Notes: generated from the sequence alone by a model not told the origin. Shown: positions 33,929 to 42,208, counted from the first letter of the stretch. The stretch: 64,000 nt of DNA from Radiobacillus deserti (GCF_007301515.1 NZ_CP041666.1:3224001-3288000), one strand, 5' to 3'. Program-made: numbers and translations.

Positions 33929-35278
33929 ATGGAAAACGAATCCGTCTTTTTTAGCCGTGTGTTAACAGAATTAACGTTATCCTTTCATATTATCTATGCT
34001 ACGATTGGAGTCGGCGTCCCGTTGATGATTATGTTAGCGCAATGGCTTGGAATAATTAAACAAGATTCCCACTACATCCTTTTAGCACGTCGGTGGGCCC
34101 GTGGGTTTGTGATTACGGTTGCTGTTGGGGTTGTCACAGGAACTGCGATTGGATTGCAATTATCCTTACTTTGGCCAAATTTTATGCAGCTGGCCGGGAA
34201 TGTAATCTCGCTTCCTTTATTCATGGAAACCTTCGCTTTTTTCTTTGAAGCTATTTTTCTAGGTATCTATTTATATACATGGGATCGTTTTGAGAATCAA
34301 AGAAAGCACCTGTTACTTTTAGTTCCTGTAGCAATTGGCGCGTCATTTTCCGCAGTTTTCATCACAATAGTGAATGCGTTTATGAACGCTCCTCAAGGCT
34401 TTGACATCGTAAATGGAGAACTCGTCAACATTCAACCACTTGTTGCGATTTTTAATCCAGCAATGCCTACGAAAGTAGCACATGTGCTATCCACAGCTTT
34501 TATGACCTCTGCGTTTATATTAGCTTCTATTGGAGCCTATCGTATGCTTAAAGGCTCCAATCATGTCTATCATCGAAAAGCCGTTTTTTTAACAATGAAA
34601 GTTGGACTAGTCTTTTCTATTGCCACTGCTATAATCGGGGATTTGTCCGGAAAATATTTAGCAGAATATCAGCCTGAAAAACTTGCTGCGGCAGAATGGC
34701 ATTTTGAAACGGAAGAAGGAGCATCACTTATTCTATACGGGATTCTCGATAATGGTGAAGTGAAATATGAGCTAGAGATTCCTTATATGTTAAGTGTTCT
34801 AGCCCACGGAACTCCTTTGGCAGAGGTTACTGGACTGGAGGAATTTCCGAAAGATGAAACACCTCCATTATATATTCATTACCTGTTCGATATTATGGTC
34901 ACGATTGGCATGTGGATGGTTCTTCTTTCTCTTCTTTATGTCATCGGAATAGCAAGAAAATGTGGATTTGTTCGGACAAGGTTATTTCACTGGCTCATCG
35001 TGCTCGGTGGTCCATTATCAATGATTGCGATTGAAGCTGGTTGGTGGATGGCTGAGGTAGGACGTCAACCGTGGATTCTAAGAGGAATTATGCGAACAGA
35101 AGAAGCCGCAACAACGAATCCAAATGTGGACCTTATGTTATTACTGTTTTGTATCCTATACCTTGTTCTGGCAATTGGAAGTATCATTGTTCTCACCAGA
35201 ATGTTCCGTGAAAACCCTGTAGAGCGGGAGATTGAGGATCGCAATTCCGAAAAGGACGGTGGTTTCTATGTCACTTGA
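33929..35278 (+). CDS. cydA: cytochrome bd-type quinol oxidase subunit I
   Basis: A 449-residue, nine-helix haem protein reducing oxygen with menaquinol. Axial-ligand segments are visible: ELTLSFHIIYATIGVG near residue 20, TKVAHVLSTAFM near 190, and the GRQPW motif in WWMAEVGRQPWILRG. The Q-loop is short and contains YQPEKLAAAEWHFET, which places it in the YthA-type, cyanide-insensitive-like group. It overlaps subunit II by 11 bases. The operon has no cydCD in this window. Confidence 0.93.
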   Translation: MENESVFFSRVLTELTLSFHIIYATIGVGVPLMIMLAQWLGIIKQDSHYILLARRWARGFVITVAVGVVTGTAIGLQLSLLWPNFMQLAGNVISLPLFMETFAFFFEAIFLGIYLYTWDRFENQRKHLLLLVPVAIGASFSAVFITIVNAFMNAPQGFDIVNGELVNIQPLVAIFNPAMPTKVAHVLSTAFMTSAFILASIGAYRMLKGSNHVYHRKAVFLTMKVGLVFSIATAIIGDLSGKYLAEYQPEKLAAAEWHFETEEGASLILYGILDNGEVKYELEIPYMLSVLAHGTPLAEVTGLEEFPKDETPPLYIHYLFDIMVTIGMWMVLLSLLYVIGIARKCGFVRTRLFHWLIVLGGPLSMIAIEAGWWMAEVGRQPWILRGIMRTEEAATTNPNVDLMLLLFCILYLVLAIGSIIVLTRMFRENPVEREIEDRNSEKDGGFYVT

Positions 35279-36281
35279 GGTTATTGGAATTTCCGTACTC
35301 TGGCTATTTTTATATGGGTACGTCATGGTTGCTTCTATTGACTTCGGTGCGGGGTTCTTTCATGCATATAGTACACTTGTTGGAAAACAACATATCTTAA
35401 CGAAAATCATTCAGCGTTATCTGTCTCCTGTTTGGGAAGTAACGAATGTCTTTCTCGTTTTCTTTTTTGTAGGAATGGTCGGCTTCTATCCGCAAACAGC
35501 TTACTACTATGGAACCGTTCTACTTGTTCCAGTTAGTCTAGCAATTGTGTTGTTAGCAATCAGAGGATCCTACTATGCCTTTGCGACGTATGGGAAATTG
35601 AAGCATAACCGATATACGTATTTGTACGGGCTAACAGGATTACTAATCCCAGCTTCGCTTTCCATTGTGTTCACGATATCGGAAGGTGGTTTTATAACAG
35701 AAGGAAATGGAAACTTAGCACTTGAATATTGGACGTTATTTTCCAGTCCACTCACTTGGAGTATTGTGGTGCTTAGCTTATCCGCTGTCCTGTACATATC
35801 AGCTGTATTCCTAACGTGGTACGCAAAAGAAGCAAAGGATGAGCAAGCAGCAGCCTTAATGAGAAAATACGCACTGATATGGTCTGGACCAACGATTATT
35901 ACGGCATTTGGAATCTTAATAGAAATGAAGGGACATAACCTAGAACGATATGAACAGCTACTGGACTATTGGTGGATGTTTGGCATTTCAGTACTTTTGT
36001 TTTTAGGTACCGTTCTTCTTATTAGTGAACGCAAGTATTACGGAATAGCCGTACTATTACTATTCGGTCAATTCTTTTTCGCCTTTTTCGGCTATGGAAT
36101 TTCGCATTATCCGTATCTGTTATATCCATTTATTACGGTGTACAACAGTTTCACGAATGAAGCAACGGCAATATCCTTAATTATTGCGTTTATCGCAGGG
36201 CTCTGTTTATTAATTCCATCGCTTTATTTACTATTCCGTTTGTTTATTTTAAATAAAAACTATGTACAAGGTAAGCGGTAA
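35268..36281 (+). CDS. cydB: cytochrome bd-type quinol oxidase subunit II
   Basis: A 337-residue membrane subunit with about eight helices. The start SLEVIGISVLWLFLYGYVMV and ASIDFGAGFFHAYS are the conserved CydB opening, and GPTIITAFGILIEMKGHN is a later family block. The start was set at ATG 35268 (MSLEVIG), whose ribosome site (AAGGACGG) lies inside subunit I. It pairs with subunit I to form the bd oxidase. The YthB-type assignment follows from its partner. Confidence 0.9.
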   Translation: MSLEVIGISVLWLFLYGYVMVASIDFGAGFFHAYSTLVGKQHILTKIIQRYLSPVWEVTNVFLVFFFVGMVGFYPQTAYYYGTVLLVPVSLAIVLLAIRGSYYAFATYGKLKHNRYTYLYGLTGLLIPASLSIVFTISEGGFITEGNGNLALEYWTLFSSPLTWSIVVLSLSAVLYISAVFLTWYAKEAKDEQAAALMRKYALIWSGPTIITAFGILIEMKGHNLERYEQLLDYWWMFGISVLLFLGTVLLISERKYYGIAVLLLFGQFFFAFFGYGISHYPYLLYPFITVYNSFTNEATAISLIIAFIAGLCLLIPSLYLLFRLFILNKNYVQGKR

Positions 36282-36297
36282 GGAGGCAAAAAAACAG

Positions 36298-36399
36298 ATG
36301 GAATCCTTTCTTATTTTTTATGCTCCATTTATCATTGTTGGAATTGCAATATTTCTTTCGTTTTGGATCATTACGAAGGATAACGTGATAAATAAATGA
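36298..36399 (+). CDS. cydS: CydS-like small subunit of cytochrome bd oxidase
   Basis: A 33-residue single-span peptide, MESFLIFYAPFIIVGIAIFL followed by SFWIITKDNVINK, matching the CydS layout (FLIxYAP start, one helix, short basic end) of the Geobacillus bd oxidase. The ATG at 36298 follows AAGGAGGC and lies 16 bases after cydB. CydS stabilises haem b in subunit I of that enzyme. Confidence 0.85.
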   Translation: MESFLIFYAPFIIVGIAIFLSFWIITKDNVINK

Positions 36400-36564
36400 A
36401 CTACACCCTAATTGTTGGACATAGACTAATAATTGGGGTGCTTTTGTCTTGTCTAAATTTACATCTTAAGTCCCGATTTTTATAGCAACTTCAACTATCG
36501 CTTGAACAAGGACGAGCACCACTTTTATGGTGATTGTCCTTTATTACCCTAATGAACCGTATAT

Positions 36565-36629
36565 TTGTACTGCGTAGCAACTAGATCTGTTGTTTTTCCT
36601 TTTTTCTTGTTCAACATTAGCACCCGTTA
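36565..36629. repeat. 65-bp perfect direct repeat, copy 1
   Basis: From TTGTACTGCGTAGCAACTAG through to AGCACCCGTTA, this stretch is identical over 65 bases to 38082..38146. It sits just downstream of the minus-strand GNAT gene. The two copies bracket the GNAT plus AhpD-like module. Part of it is the palindromic site at 36606-36639. Confidence 0.9.
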
Positions 36630-36639
36630 GCACAATAAG
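36606..36639 (-). repeat. cassette-like palindromic site S1
   Basis: Read with the gene, the site is CTTATTGTGCTAACGGGTGC followed by TAATGTTGAACAAG. It is an imperfect palindrome with CTTRTT-type ends, located 10 bases past the GNAT stop. Related sites lie 3' of the neighbouring small genes. Confidence 0.65.
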
Positions 36640-36648
36640 AATAAAGTT

Positions 36649-37122
36649 TTAATCTATCCTCTTAACAAACAATACCCTATCTTGATTTGGACCATCGTAA
36701 TCGGAAAAAACAGACACCCCATCAACTACTTTGTCACCATTATCAATATTAAATCCCATCTTGGTATGATAAGCAATTGAGACCTTATTTACTGGTGAAG
36801 TTACAGCACGAACGACATTTCTATTATTCTTTATTACCTCATTGAAAAATTCATTATAGAGTTGCTTTCCTATTAGTTTTTTACGGTACTCAGGATTTAC
36901 TCCAACAAAATGTATGTATGCCACATCCGTATCAGATTGAGAAAGAAAGCCAATTAAAAAGCCAACAATTTCTCCATCTATTTCAGCAATAAAACTTGTA
37001 TTATTAAAATGAACAAAGAATAACTTAGGCAACATATCGGACATTTGCCTTCCACCCCACCATTCGTTAATCAAAGGTGAGATTACGTTATAGTCAGAAC
37101 TTATCACATTGCGTATTTCCAC
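36649..37122 (-). CDS. GNAT-family N-acetyltransferase
   Basis: A 157-residue acetyltransferase with the acetyl-CoA loop FVGVNPEYRKKLIGKQLYNE near residue 85 and the motif VNKVSIAYHTKMGFNID. The start was set at a GTG at 37122 (VEIRNVISSDY), seven bases after AAAGGATG, because the longer frame has no ribosome site. It is followed by cassette-like site S1. It lies in the accessory island as a stand-alone gene, and the acceptor is unknown. Confidence 0.85.
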   Translation of the reverse strand: MEIRNVISSDYNVISPLINEWWGGRQMSDMLPKLFFVHFNNTSFIAEIDGEIVGFLIGFLSQSDTDVAYIHFVGVNPEYRKKLIGKQLYNEFFNEVIKNNRNVVRAVTSPVNKVSIAYHTKMGFNIDNGDKVVDGVSVFSDYDGPNQDRVLFVKRID

Positions 37123-37230
37123 TTTTAAACATCCTTTCGATAATATATATAGGACAATATGTCCTGAAAACCATTCTTCTTGAACAAAACTGCCATTCAA
37201 TTCAATAGGAGCTGTCGAAAAGACAAACTC

Positions 37231-37261
37231 CTTGTTGCACTAAAGCACCCGTTAGTTCAAG
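37231..37261 (-). repeat. cassette-like palindromic site S2
   Basis: With the gene it reads CTTGAACTAACGGGTGCTTT then AGTGCAACAAG. The arms CTTG..ACTAA and its complement pair with a 2- to 3-base bulge. It lies 60 bases past the AhpD-like gene stop and keeps the same orientation relative to the gene as S1. Confidence 0.65.
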
Positions 37262-37321
37262 TATAGTTTTCAAAAAGTTACCCTTTTAAACTGTTGTTTC
37301 ATTACAGGCATGTTGAGTAAT

Positions 37322-37762
37322 TTAGTCTTCAGTTACTGTATTTCCCATTGCAATAGAAATTCTATTCCAACTATTGATTTGATTAGTAATAAGAACAAGG
37401 TCAATATATTGTTTCTCATTGTAATGTTCCCTTACTCGTTTATATAGTTCTTCTGGAACTCTTTTAGTAGGGATTAGAGTAATATGTTCAGATAGTTCGA
37501 GAGCAACTTTCTCTTCAGGTGAATAGAAATCACATTCATGCCAAGTAGTTAAACAGTAAATTCGTTTTTCAGTTTCACCCATTTTTCGTGCATCGGATGT
37601 GTGCATATTCAAGCAGTATGCACACCCATTTATTTGAGAAACCCTTATTTTAATAAGTTCTCTAATTTTTCTGTTGACGGAAGATTTCTTAGTGTATTTC
37701 TCCATTTGCATCATAATTTCCATTCCATCTGGGGCTAAATTGTAATAGTCTAATCTTTTCAT
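37322..37762 (-). CDS. carboxymuconolactone decarboxylase/AhpD-family protein
   Basis: A 146-residue all-helical protein with the AhpD-type active-site motif NGCAYCLNMH near residue 49 (CxxC plus His) and the DLVLITNQINSWNRI helix. Such proteins act as thiol-dependent alkylhydroperoxidase-like enzymes. The start was set at ATG 37762, seven bases after GGAAAGGAG. It is a single-gene unit of the accessory island followed by site S2. A role in peroxide or quinone detoxification is plausible but unproven. Confidence 0.88.
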   Translation of the reverse strand: MKRLDYYNLAPDGMEIMMQMEKYTKKSSVNRKIRELIKIRVSQINGCAYCLNMHTSDARKMGETEKRIYCLTTWHECDFYSPEEKVALELSEHITLIPTKRVPEELYKRVREHYNEKQYIDLVLITNQINSWNRISIAMGNTVTED

Positions 37763-37910
37763 TTTTCCACTCCTTTCCATTTATAAATTAATTATAAAAT
37801 ATTGAGAACATATATGGCTAATCACAAGGTTTGGTGCTAATGAAATATATATTTGATAGGTCGGAGTTCGGATAAACCTGTGCCTTAGTTTTTATTCATT
37901 AACCTGCCAG

Positions 37911-38037
37911 TTACTTTAAGGTCAACACTTCACAATGTCGGAATTTTCTATACAAAAATCATACCAGAGGAAGTAAGGTTTGGGGTTTCAAAAATATTTT
38001 CTGCGCAGTATAAGTCTAATACAAAAAAACGATCCCC
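37911..38037. repeat. island intergenic repeat A, copy 1
   Basis: The segment starting ACTTTAAGGTCAACACTTCA, through TCTATACAAAAATCATACCAG to GCGCAGTATAAGTC, recurs with changes at 40651..40775. It fills the gene-free DNA upstream of the AhpD-like gene. Its right part, GCGCAGTATA, also occurs in the two copies of repeat B. Confidence 0.75.
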
Positions 38038-38081
38038 CTAAAAGTTGACCGCCTCATATGTTTGTTTAATTACTAGTATGG

Positions 38082-38146
38082 TTGTACTGCGTAGCAACTA
38101 GATCTGTTGTTTTTCCTTTTTTCTTGTTCAACATTAGCACCCGTTA
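38082..38146. repeat. 65-bp perfect direct repeat, copy 2
   Basis: Identical to 36565..36629 over all 65 bases. It lies 3' of the NUDIX pseudogene and contains most of cassette-like site S3. The identity implies recent duplication or recombination. Confidence 0.9.
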
Positions 38147-38156
38147 CTTTAATAAG
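38123..38156 (-). repeat. cassette-like palindromic site S3
   Basis: With the gene it reads CTTATTAAAGTAACGGGTGC then TAATGTTGAACAAG. It overlaps the stop codon of the NUDIX pseudogene and shares its distal arm exactly with S1. Confidence 0.65.
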
Positions 38157-38577
38157 AATTATGACTATAATTGCTTTTTATGCAGTCAATTAAAAAGTCT
38201 CTATCTTCAGGAAAACTTAAAACTAAGTTCCTTTAATTCGTCTATGTTTTTCCAAGCAATATCATAAATTAAATTATCAGGGTCTTGAATTTTTCTTTCC
38301 CCACCAACAATTTTCACCAAGAAATAGTGTACCTCAAAAGAAATGTTGATTTCGTCATAAATACCCTTCTTTACCTTTATTTTACCAACTATTTCTGCAA
38401 CATATCCTGTTTCTTCTTTGATTTCCCTAACGCAACATCTTCAAAAGTTTCATCTTTTTCTTGTCCCCCTGATGGAACTGACCAAGATTTTACTTCTTCT
38501 GGCTTTCCTTGTAATACCATAAGTAATTGACCATTTTCGTTGATACATACACCTGAAGACCCATACCATTTTTGCAT
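38149..38577 (-). pseudogene. NUDIX hydrolase with two compensating frameshifts
   Basis: The start MQKWYGSSGVCINENGQLLM and the end PEDRDFLIDCIKSNYSHN are in one frame. The middle, from the NUDIX box REIKEETGYVAE on, is in another. A one-base loss near 38429 (inside the NUDIX box) and a one-base gain near 38222 would restore a 142-residue NUDIX protein, and the whole span is an exact multiple of three. As it stands, translation stops after 62 residues. NUDIX enzymes cleave nucleoside-diphosphate derivatives. Either two assembly errors or a true pseudogene explains it. Confidence 0.8.
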
Positions 38578-38648
38578 ACATTTTTACATATTTAATTAAC
38601 CCCTTACATTGCTTTTTTAATAATTTTTCTTTGTATTATAAGAAACCC

Positions 38649-38683
38649 CTTCTTCAACAATCCTGCCCTATAACGGAATAAAG
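38649..38683 (-). repeat. cassette-like palindromic site S4
   Basis: With the gene it reads CTTTATTCCGTTATAGGGCA then GGATTGTTGAAGAAG. It lies 90 bases past the CGNR gene stop. Its ends and TTGTTGAA arm match the other sites while the centre differs. Confidence 0.55.
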
Positions 38684-38772
38684 AAAAATCTAAAGACCGT
38701 TAAAGTGAACTTTTTTCCTTGATTATTGAATTAAACATATTGTTCCTTATTGCTTCTTTGCTCTTTAAATAT

Positions 38773-39297
38773 CTACTTTTTGTTTTTTTCTCGATGCCTT
38801 CTTACTTTCGCGATTGTCCCACAAGCTCTACCCGTCGGACTGTTTTTATTCATGCTACACCATTTTTTAGTATTGCTCTTCGATTTGTCAAAGAAGAAAT
38901 ATTTGCAATCAGGACAGCTTTTAATTCTGTTGATGTCCCCATCCTGGATCGTTTCTAATGTTGCGATTAACACCTGATCAATTACACTTTCTTTAGATGG
39001 AGCAGAAAAACCCAACTTGAACTTTCCCATAGCATGTGAGACTCTTGGTACTATTTTTCTGACTATCAACCATTCATTTATCATCTCTTCCAAATCTGTT
39101 TGTATGCTACTCCTTAGATCATTTCTAAAATTTCGGACCTCATCTAAAGAATCAATACTATTGGTTAACCCTAGATGGGTTTGTATAAACTGTTGAAGTG
39201 CTTGGGGAGTAGATAAATTCTCAAATGGGACTCTATCCCTGTTAGAAATCTCCCAAGTGTTTAAAAAGGAGAGAACTGTTTCAATATTTTCATTCAT
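38773..39297 (-). CDS. CGNR zinc-finger (ABATE-domain) regulator
   Basis: A 174-residue protein with an N-terminal helical ABATE-like domain and a C-terminal CGNR zinc finger: CPDCKYFFFDKSKSN, KKWCSMNKNSPTGRACG, then KVRRHREK. The third position of the signature is ACGTIAK rather than CGNR, a slight variant. These proteins are probably stress- or ligand-responsive transcription factors. It is divergent from an MFS transporter with a shared palindrome, so it likely controls that gene and itself. Confidence 0.88.
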   Translation of the reverse strand: MNENIETVLSFLNTWEISNRDRVPFENLSTPQALQQFIQTHLGLTNSIDSLDEVRNFRNDLRSSIQTDLEEMINEWLIVRKIVPRVSHAMGKFKLGFSAPSKESVIDQVLIATLETIQDGDINRIKSCPDCKYFFFDKSKSNTKKWCSMNKNSPTGRACGTIAKVRRHREKNKK

Positions 39298-39350
39298 GGA
39301 ATTCCCCCTTAAATCAAGTTGTCATCAGTAAAATTATACCATATAATGTA

Positions 39351-39380
39351 TGTAACCTCCAAAACAAATAGAAGGTTACA
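39351..39380. promoter_or_regulatory. candidate operator between CGNR regulator and MFS gene
   Basis: TGTAACCT (39351-39358) and AGGTTACA (39373-39380) form a perfect inverted pair separated by 14 bases. The palindrome lies in the divergent promoter region, 20 bases before the MFS start codon and 54 before the regulator gene. It is a good candidate for the binding site of the CGNR protein. Confidence 0.6.
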
Positions 39381-39399
39381 AAATGAAGGGGGAAAAATA

Positions 39400-40584
39400 A
39401 TGACCAAGGATATTAAAGTTACACTATCTTCTGCTTTTTTATTAAACTTTGCCGGATTTGCAGTTTTTTCATTCCTTGCTGTTTACTTATCCAATGTTTT
39501 ACATTTGTCCACTGTAGAGTCTGGTACAGTTCTATCAATATTGACATTATCATCACGATTGTTGCCTTTTATCACCGGTAGTATTGGTGATAAATATGGT
39601 TTCAAGAGAGCAATGGGAATAGGGCTCATATTAAGGGGACTTGGTTTTACCGCACTTGCTTTTTCCTACAATTTTCTCAGTGTATCTTTATCCGCTTTTT
39701 TTATTGGAGTTGGCGCTGCATTTTATGAACCCTCTGCTTTAGCCTACTTCTCAAAAGAAAAAAATATAGATTTGCGTAAAAAACATTTTATTTATTTAAA
39801 TTTAGCTCTAAATGGAGGTGCAATAATTGGTCCGTTATTGGGCGGGGTTCTTTTGTTAATGGATCCGAGAGTACCGTTTCTGATCAGTGCATCCATTTTC
39901 TTCATGTTATATATTGTTCAATTCATAACACTTAGCAACGGCAATAAGGAGGAGCGACAAGACACCGTTTCATTTATTAAGGGATTTAAGCAAGTTGCTC
40001 GAAACAAGAGTTTCCTTTTATTCTGTTTATCAATGACCTTCTTTTGGTTTATGTTTGCTCAGTTAACCGTGGGAATTCCACTCCACATTTATAACCTGAC
40101 AAATAACGAGGGCTTCGTTTCTCTAGTCATAACAATTAATGCATTAACTGGATTAATTTTAATGTACTTTTTTAAAAATCATTTTATCCGAACTTCACAT
40201 TATACTTTGTTGATTACTGGCAAGATCACTATGATAACTTCATTGTTCTTTATGGGCATATACTCAAATTCCTACTGGGTTCTCTTCTGCGTCATCATTT
40301 TTACCATTGGGGAAACTTTCGTCTTGCCCTCTTCCGATATTGCTATCGGGGATTTTATTGAGAAAAGATACCATGCAACTTTCTACGGGTTCTTTGATTT
40401 ATCATTTGCAATAGGAGCCACAATAGGGAATTATTCAGGAGTCCTTTTGCTTCAAAGGTTTCCAAACTCTCTTATCCCCTGGTTTATTTTCTCGTCGATT
40501 GGTACAATTGGTTTTTTTACTTTGAGATCACTACTTAAAAGCAAAAAAGTGATTACTTTTAAAAAGGATTCAATAAAAGCATAA
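39400..40584 (+). CDS. MFS-family efflux transporter
   Basis: A 394-residue, twelve-helix major facilitator transporter. Motif A appears as GDKYGFKRAMG near residue 70 and a proline/Gly-rich antiporter-type helix near LNGGAIIGPLLGGVLLL. The start was set at ATG 39400, ten bases after GAAGGGGG, dropping 27 upstream residues without a ribosome site. It is divergent from a CGNR regulator, a pairing typical of drug or metabolite efflux. The substrate is unknown. Confidence 0.88.
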   Translation: MTKDIKVTLSSAFLLNFAGFAVFSFLAVYLSNVLHLSTVESGTVLSILTLSSRLLPFITGSIGDKYGFKRAMGIGLILRGLGFTALAFSYNFLSVSLSAFFIGVGAAFYEPSALAYFSKEKNIDLRKKHFIYLNLALNGGAIIGPLLGGVLLLMDPRVPFLISASIFFMLYIVQFITLSNGNKEERQDTVSFIKGFKQVARNKSFLLFCLSMTFFWFMFAQLTVGIPLHIYNLTNNEGFVSLVITINALTGLILMYFFKNHFIRTSHYTLLITGKITMITSLFFMGIYSNSYWVLFCVIIFTIGETFVLPSSDIAIGDFIEKRYHATFYGFFDLSFAIGATIGNYSGVLLLQRFPNSLIPWFIFSSIGTIGFFTLRSLLKSKKVITFKKDSIKA

Positions 40585-40650
40585 GTTACTGGAGTTAATT
40601 TACTTTAAAAAGCGTTTACAAGGGCAATATCGTTGTTCAATTAAATGACC

Positions 40651-40910
40651 CTTTAGTTTAAGATCAACACTTCACAATATCATAAATTTCTATACCAAAA
40701 TCATACCAGAAGTGAGCGATTATTTGGTCGTTTTTTCCAACTTTTTGGATATGATTGTTGCGCAGTATAGGTCAAATACGTAAAATGCAATCACTTTACA
40801 AGTGATCGCATTAAAAAATATATTTCGTTACAGTATGGTTGTACTACGCAGCAAATAGAACTATTGCTCACCTTACTTATTCAACAAATGCCCCTTTTGC
40901 TGAACAAAGT
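40651..40910. repeat. island intergenic repeat A copy 2 with MITE-like end pair and site S6
   Basis: This gene-free stretch starts with repeat A (AGTTTAAGATCAACACTTCA at 40651) and then carries TTGTTGCGCAGTATAGG near 40754 facing GGTTGTACTACGCAGCAA near 40839-40856. That is an inverted pair enclosing a terminator-like hairpin (TGCAATCACTT and complement). The palindromic site S6 follows. The same order, repeat A then inverted pair then site, occurs at 37911-38156. Confidence 0.7.
40876..40909 (-). repeat. cassette-like palindromic site S6
   Basis: With the gene it reads CTTTGTTCAGCAAAAGGGGC then ATTTGTTGAATAAG, the most symmetrical of the set (CTT..TTCA.CAAA paired with its complement). It lies 91 bases past the stop of the ABM gene at 41000. 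Confidence 0.65.
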
Positions 40911-40999
40911 TCTACCTTCATATAGTGCATATAGACAAGAGGGATTTTAACAGACTTATCCCCATGGAGTTATCTGCTGTTTAGCAAAGTAATTGAAAA

Positions 41000-41368
41000 T
41001 TAATTGACGATGAAGCCATTTTTAAATTTGCGACTGACATTCGTTAAATTACTTCCCCATTCTCCTTTTGGGGTTAAATAACTTACAATTCTATCCTCAA
41101 GTAGATCACCAAGAATTTCCTCATGTTTTTTTCGATAAGGCTTTGGCAATTCTTCCTGTAACCAACTGTCTTTTGTACCTTGCCAGATTTCATGAATTAC
41201 AAGATCATCCGGCTTTTCAATATCATCACTTATAATATCATTTATAAATGTAGATTTTTTCGACATCACTTCAACAAGTGAATAAAGTGAATTCCGAAAG
41301 ATTTCCTTTTTACTTAGTTTAACTTTGAAACGAATGTTTAGAATAACTTGATTAGTATTGCTAGTCAT
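41000..41368 (-). CDS. antibiotic-biosynthesis-monooxygenase (ABM) fold protein
   Basis: A 122-residue ferredoxin-like protein of the putative quinol monooxygenase (ABM) group. It shows a first strand NQVILNIRFKVKLSKKEIFR, a middle FINDIISDDIEKPDDLVIHE, and WQGTKDSWLQEELPKPYRKK, with the C-terminal YLTPKGEWGSNL tail of this subfamily. It lies next to an SDR gene under a divergent HxlR regulator, so it probably takes part in the same aldehyde- or quinone-stress response. Confidence 0.8.
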   Translation of the reverse strand: MTSNTNQVILNIRFKVKLSKKEIFRNSLYSLVEVMSKKSTFINDIISDDIEKPDDLVIHEIWQGTKDSWLQEELPKPYRKKHEEILGDLLEDRIVSYLTPKGEWGSNLTNVSRKFKNGFIVN

Positions 41369-41407
41369 CAGTAAAATGCACCCATTTGTAATTTCTGCGC
41401 TGTTAAA

Positions 41408-42154
41408 TTAAACCTGTGCTTGTCCCCCATCTACGTACAATTCAGCTCCCGTCAAGTAGCTACTTTCGTCTGAAGCAAGGAAAGATACAACGTTTGCTAC
41501 TTCTTCAGGTGTCCCAACTTTTTCGGCTGGAACAGTATTTCTTGTATTTTCAAGTACTCCTTCAAGTGCATCACCAAAAAGCTCATTGTAGGCAGGTGTA
41601 TGAATAACTCCTGGGCTAACCACATTTACACGGATTCCAGTTCCTTTTAGGTCAAGAATCCAGTCGCGAACTAGAGTTCTTAGTGCTGCTTTAGATGCTC
41701 CATATACACTGAATGCTGGGTTGCCAATTGATCCAGCAGTAGACCCCGTTACAATAATGGAACCTCCTTTGTTCGGGAATAGTGATAACGCTTTTTGAAC
41801 AGTAAAAATCGTTCCTTTAACGTTAATGTCGAACGTTCTATCAACCTGCTCTTCAGTAATTTCACCTAATGGAAGAAAGCTGCCGACGCCTGCATTAGCA
41901 AAAAGAATGTCCAACTTACCTTTTTCCTGTTTTATAATGTCATATAGTTTGTCTAAGTCCTCAAGCTTAGAAATATCCCCTTGAACACCGGTTACGTTCT
42001 TGCCAATTTGGTTAACAGCTTTATCAAGTTCGTTTTCTCTGCGTCCTGTGATATAAACATATGCACCTTCGTTTACAAACTTTTGTGCTGTAGCAAGACC
42101 AATGCCACTTGTTCCGCCCGTTACAAGCGCTATTTCACCTTCAAATTTATCCAT
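41408..42154 (-). CDS. short-chain dehydrogenase/reductase
   Basis: A 248-residue NAD(P)-dependent SDR oxidoreductase with the cofactor motif TGGTSGIG near residue 13, NAGVG, and the catalytic Tyr/Lys in YGASKAAL near residue 150. The C-terminal [18 protein letters not shown] is typical of classical SDRs. ATG 42154 was chosen (AAAGGAGTG ribosome site). It faces a divergent HxlR regulator and precedes the ABM gene, with only 39 bases between the last two, so they form an operon. Confidence 0.92.
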   Translation of the reverse strand: MDKFEGEIALVTGGTSGIGLATAQKFVNEGAYVYITGRRENELDKAVNQIGKNVTGVQGDISKLEDLDKLYDIIKQEKGKLDILFANAGVGSFLPLGEITEEQVDRTFDINVKGTIFTVQKALSLFPNKGGSIIVTGSTAGSIGNPAFSVYGASKAALRTLVRDWILDLKGTGIRVNVVSPGVIHTPAYNELFGDALEGVLENTRNTVPAEKVGTPEEVANVVSFLASDESSYLTGAELYVDGGQAQV

Positions 42155-42192
42155 ACTTAACACTCCTTTAGAGTTAATTTTGTTTTATGTCT

Positions 42193-42208
42193 AGTACCTT
42201 TAAGTACT
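42193..42208. promoter_or_regulatory. candidate HxlR operator
   Basis: AGTAC-CTTTAA-GTACT is a perfect inverted repeat (5-bp arms) 39 bases upstream of the SDR start codon. A further CAAGTAC half-site lies near 42256, in the divergent promoter region. HxlR proteins such as HypR bind GTAC-containing palindromes. Confidence 0.5.

Noticed and set aside
38149..38577. Programmed ribosomal frameshifting in the NUDIX gene
   Set aside because: There is no slippery heptamer or stimulatory hairpin at the first shift, and the second shift lies in an ordinary T run.
41416..41607. A 63-codon plus-strand frame within the SDR gene
   Set aside because: It is a shadow frame opposite a well-supported SDR coding sequence.
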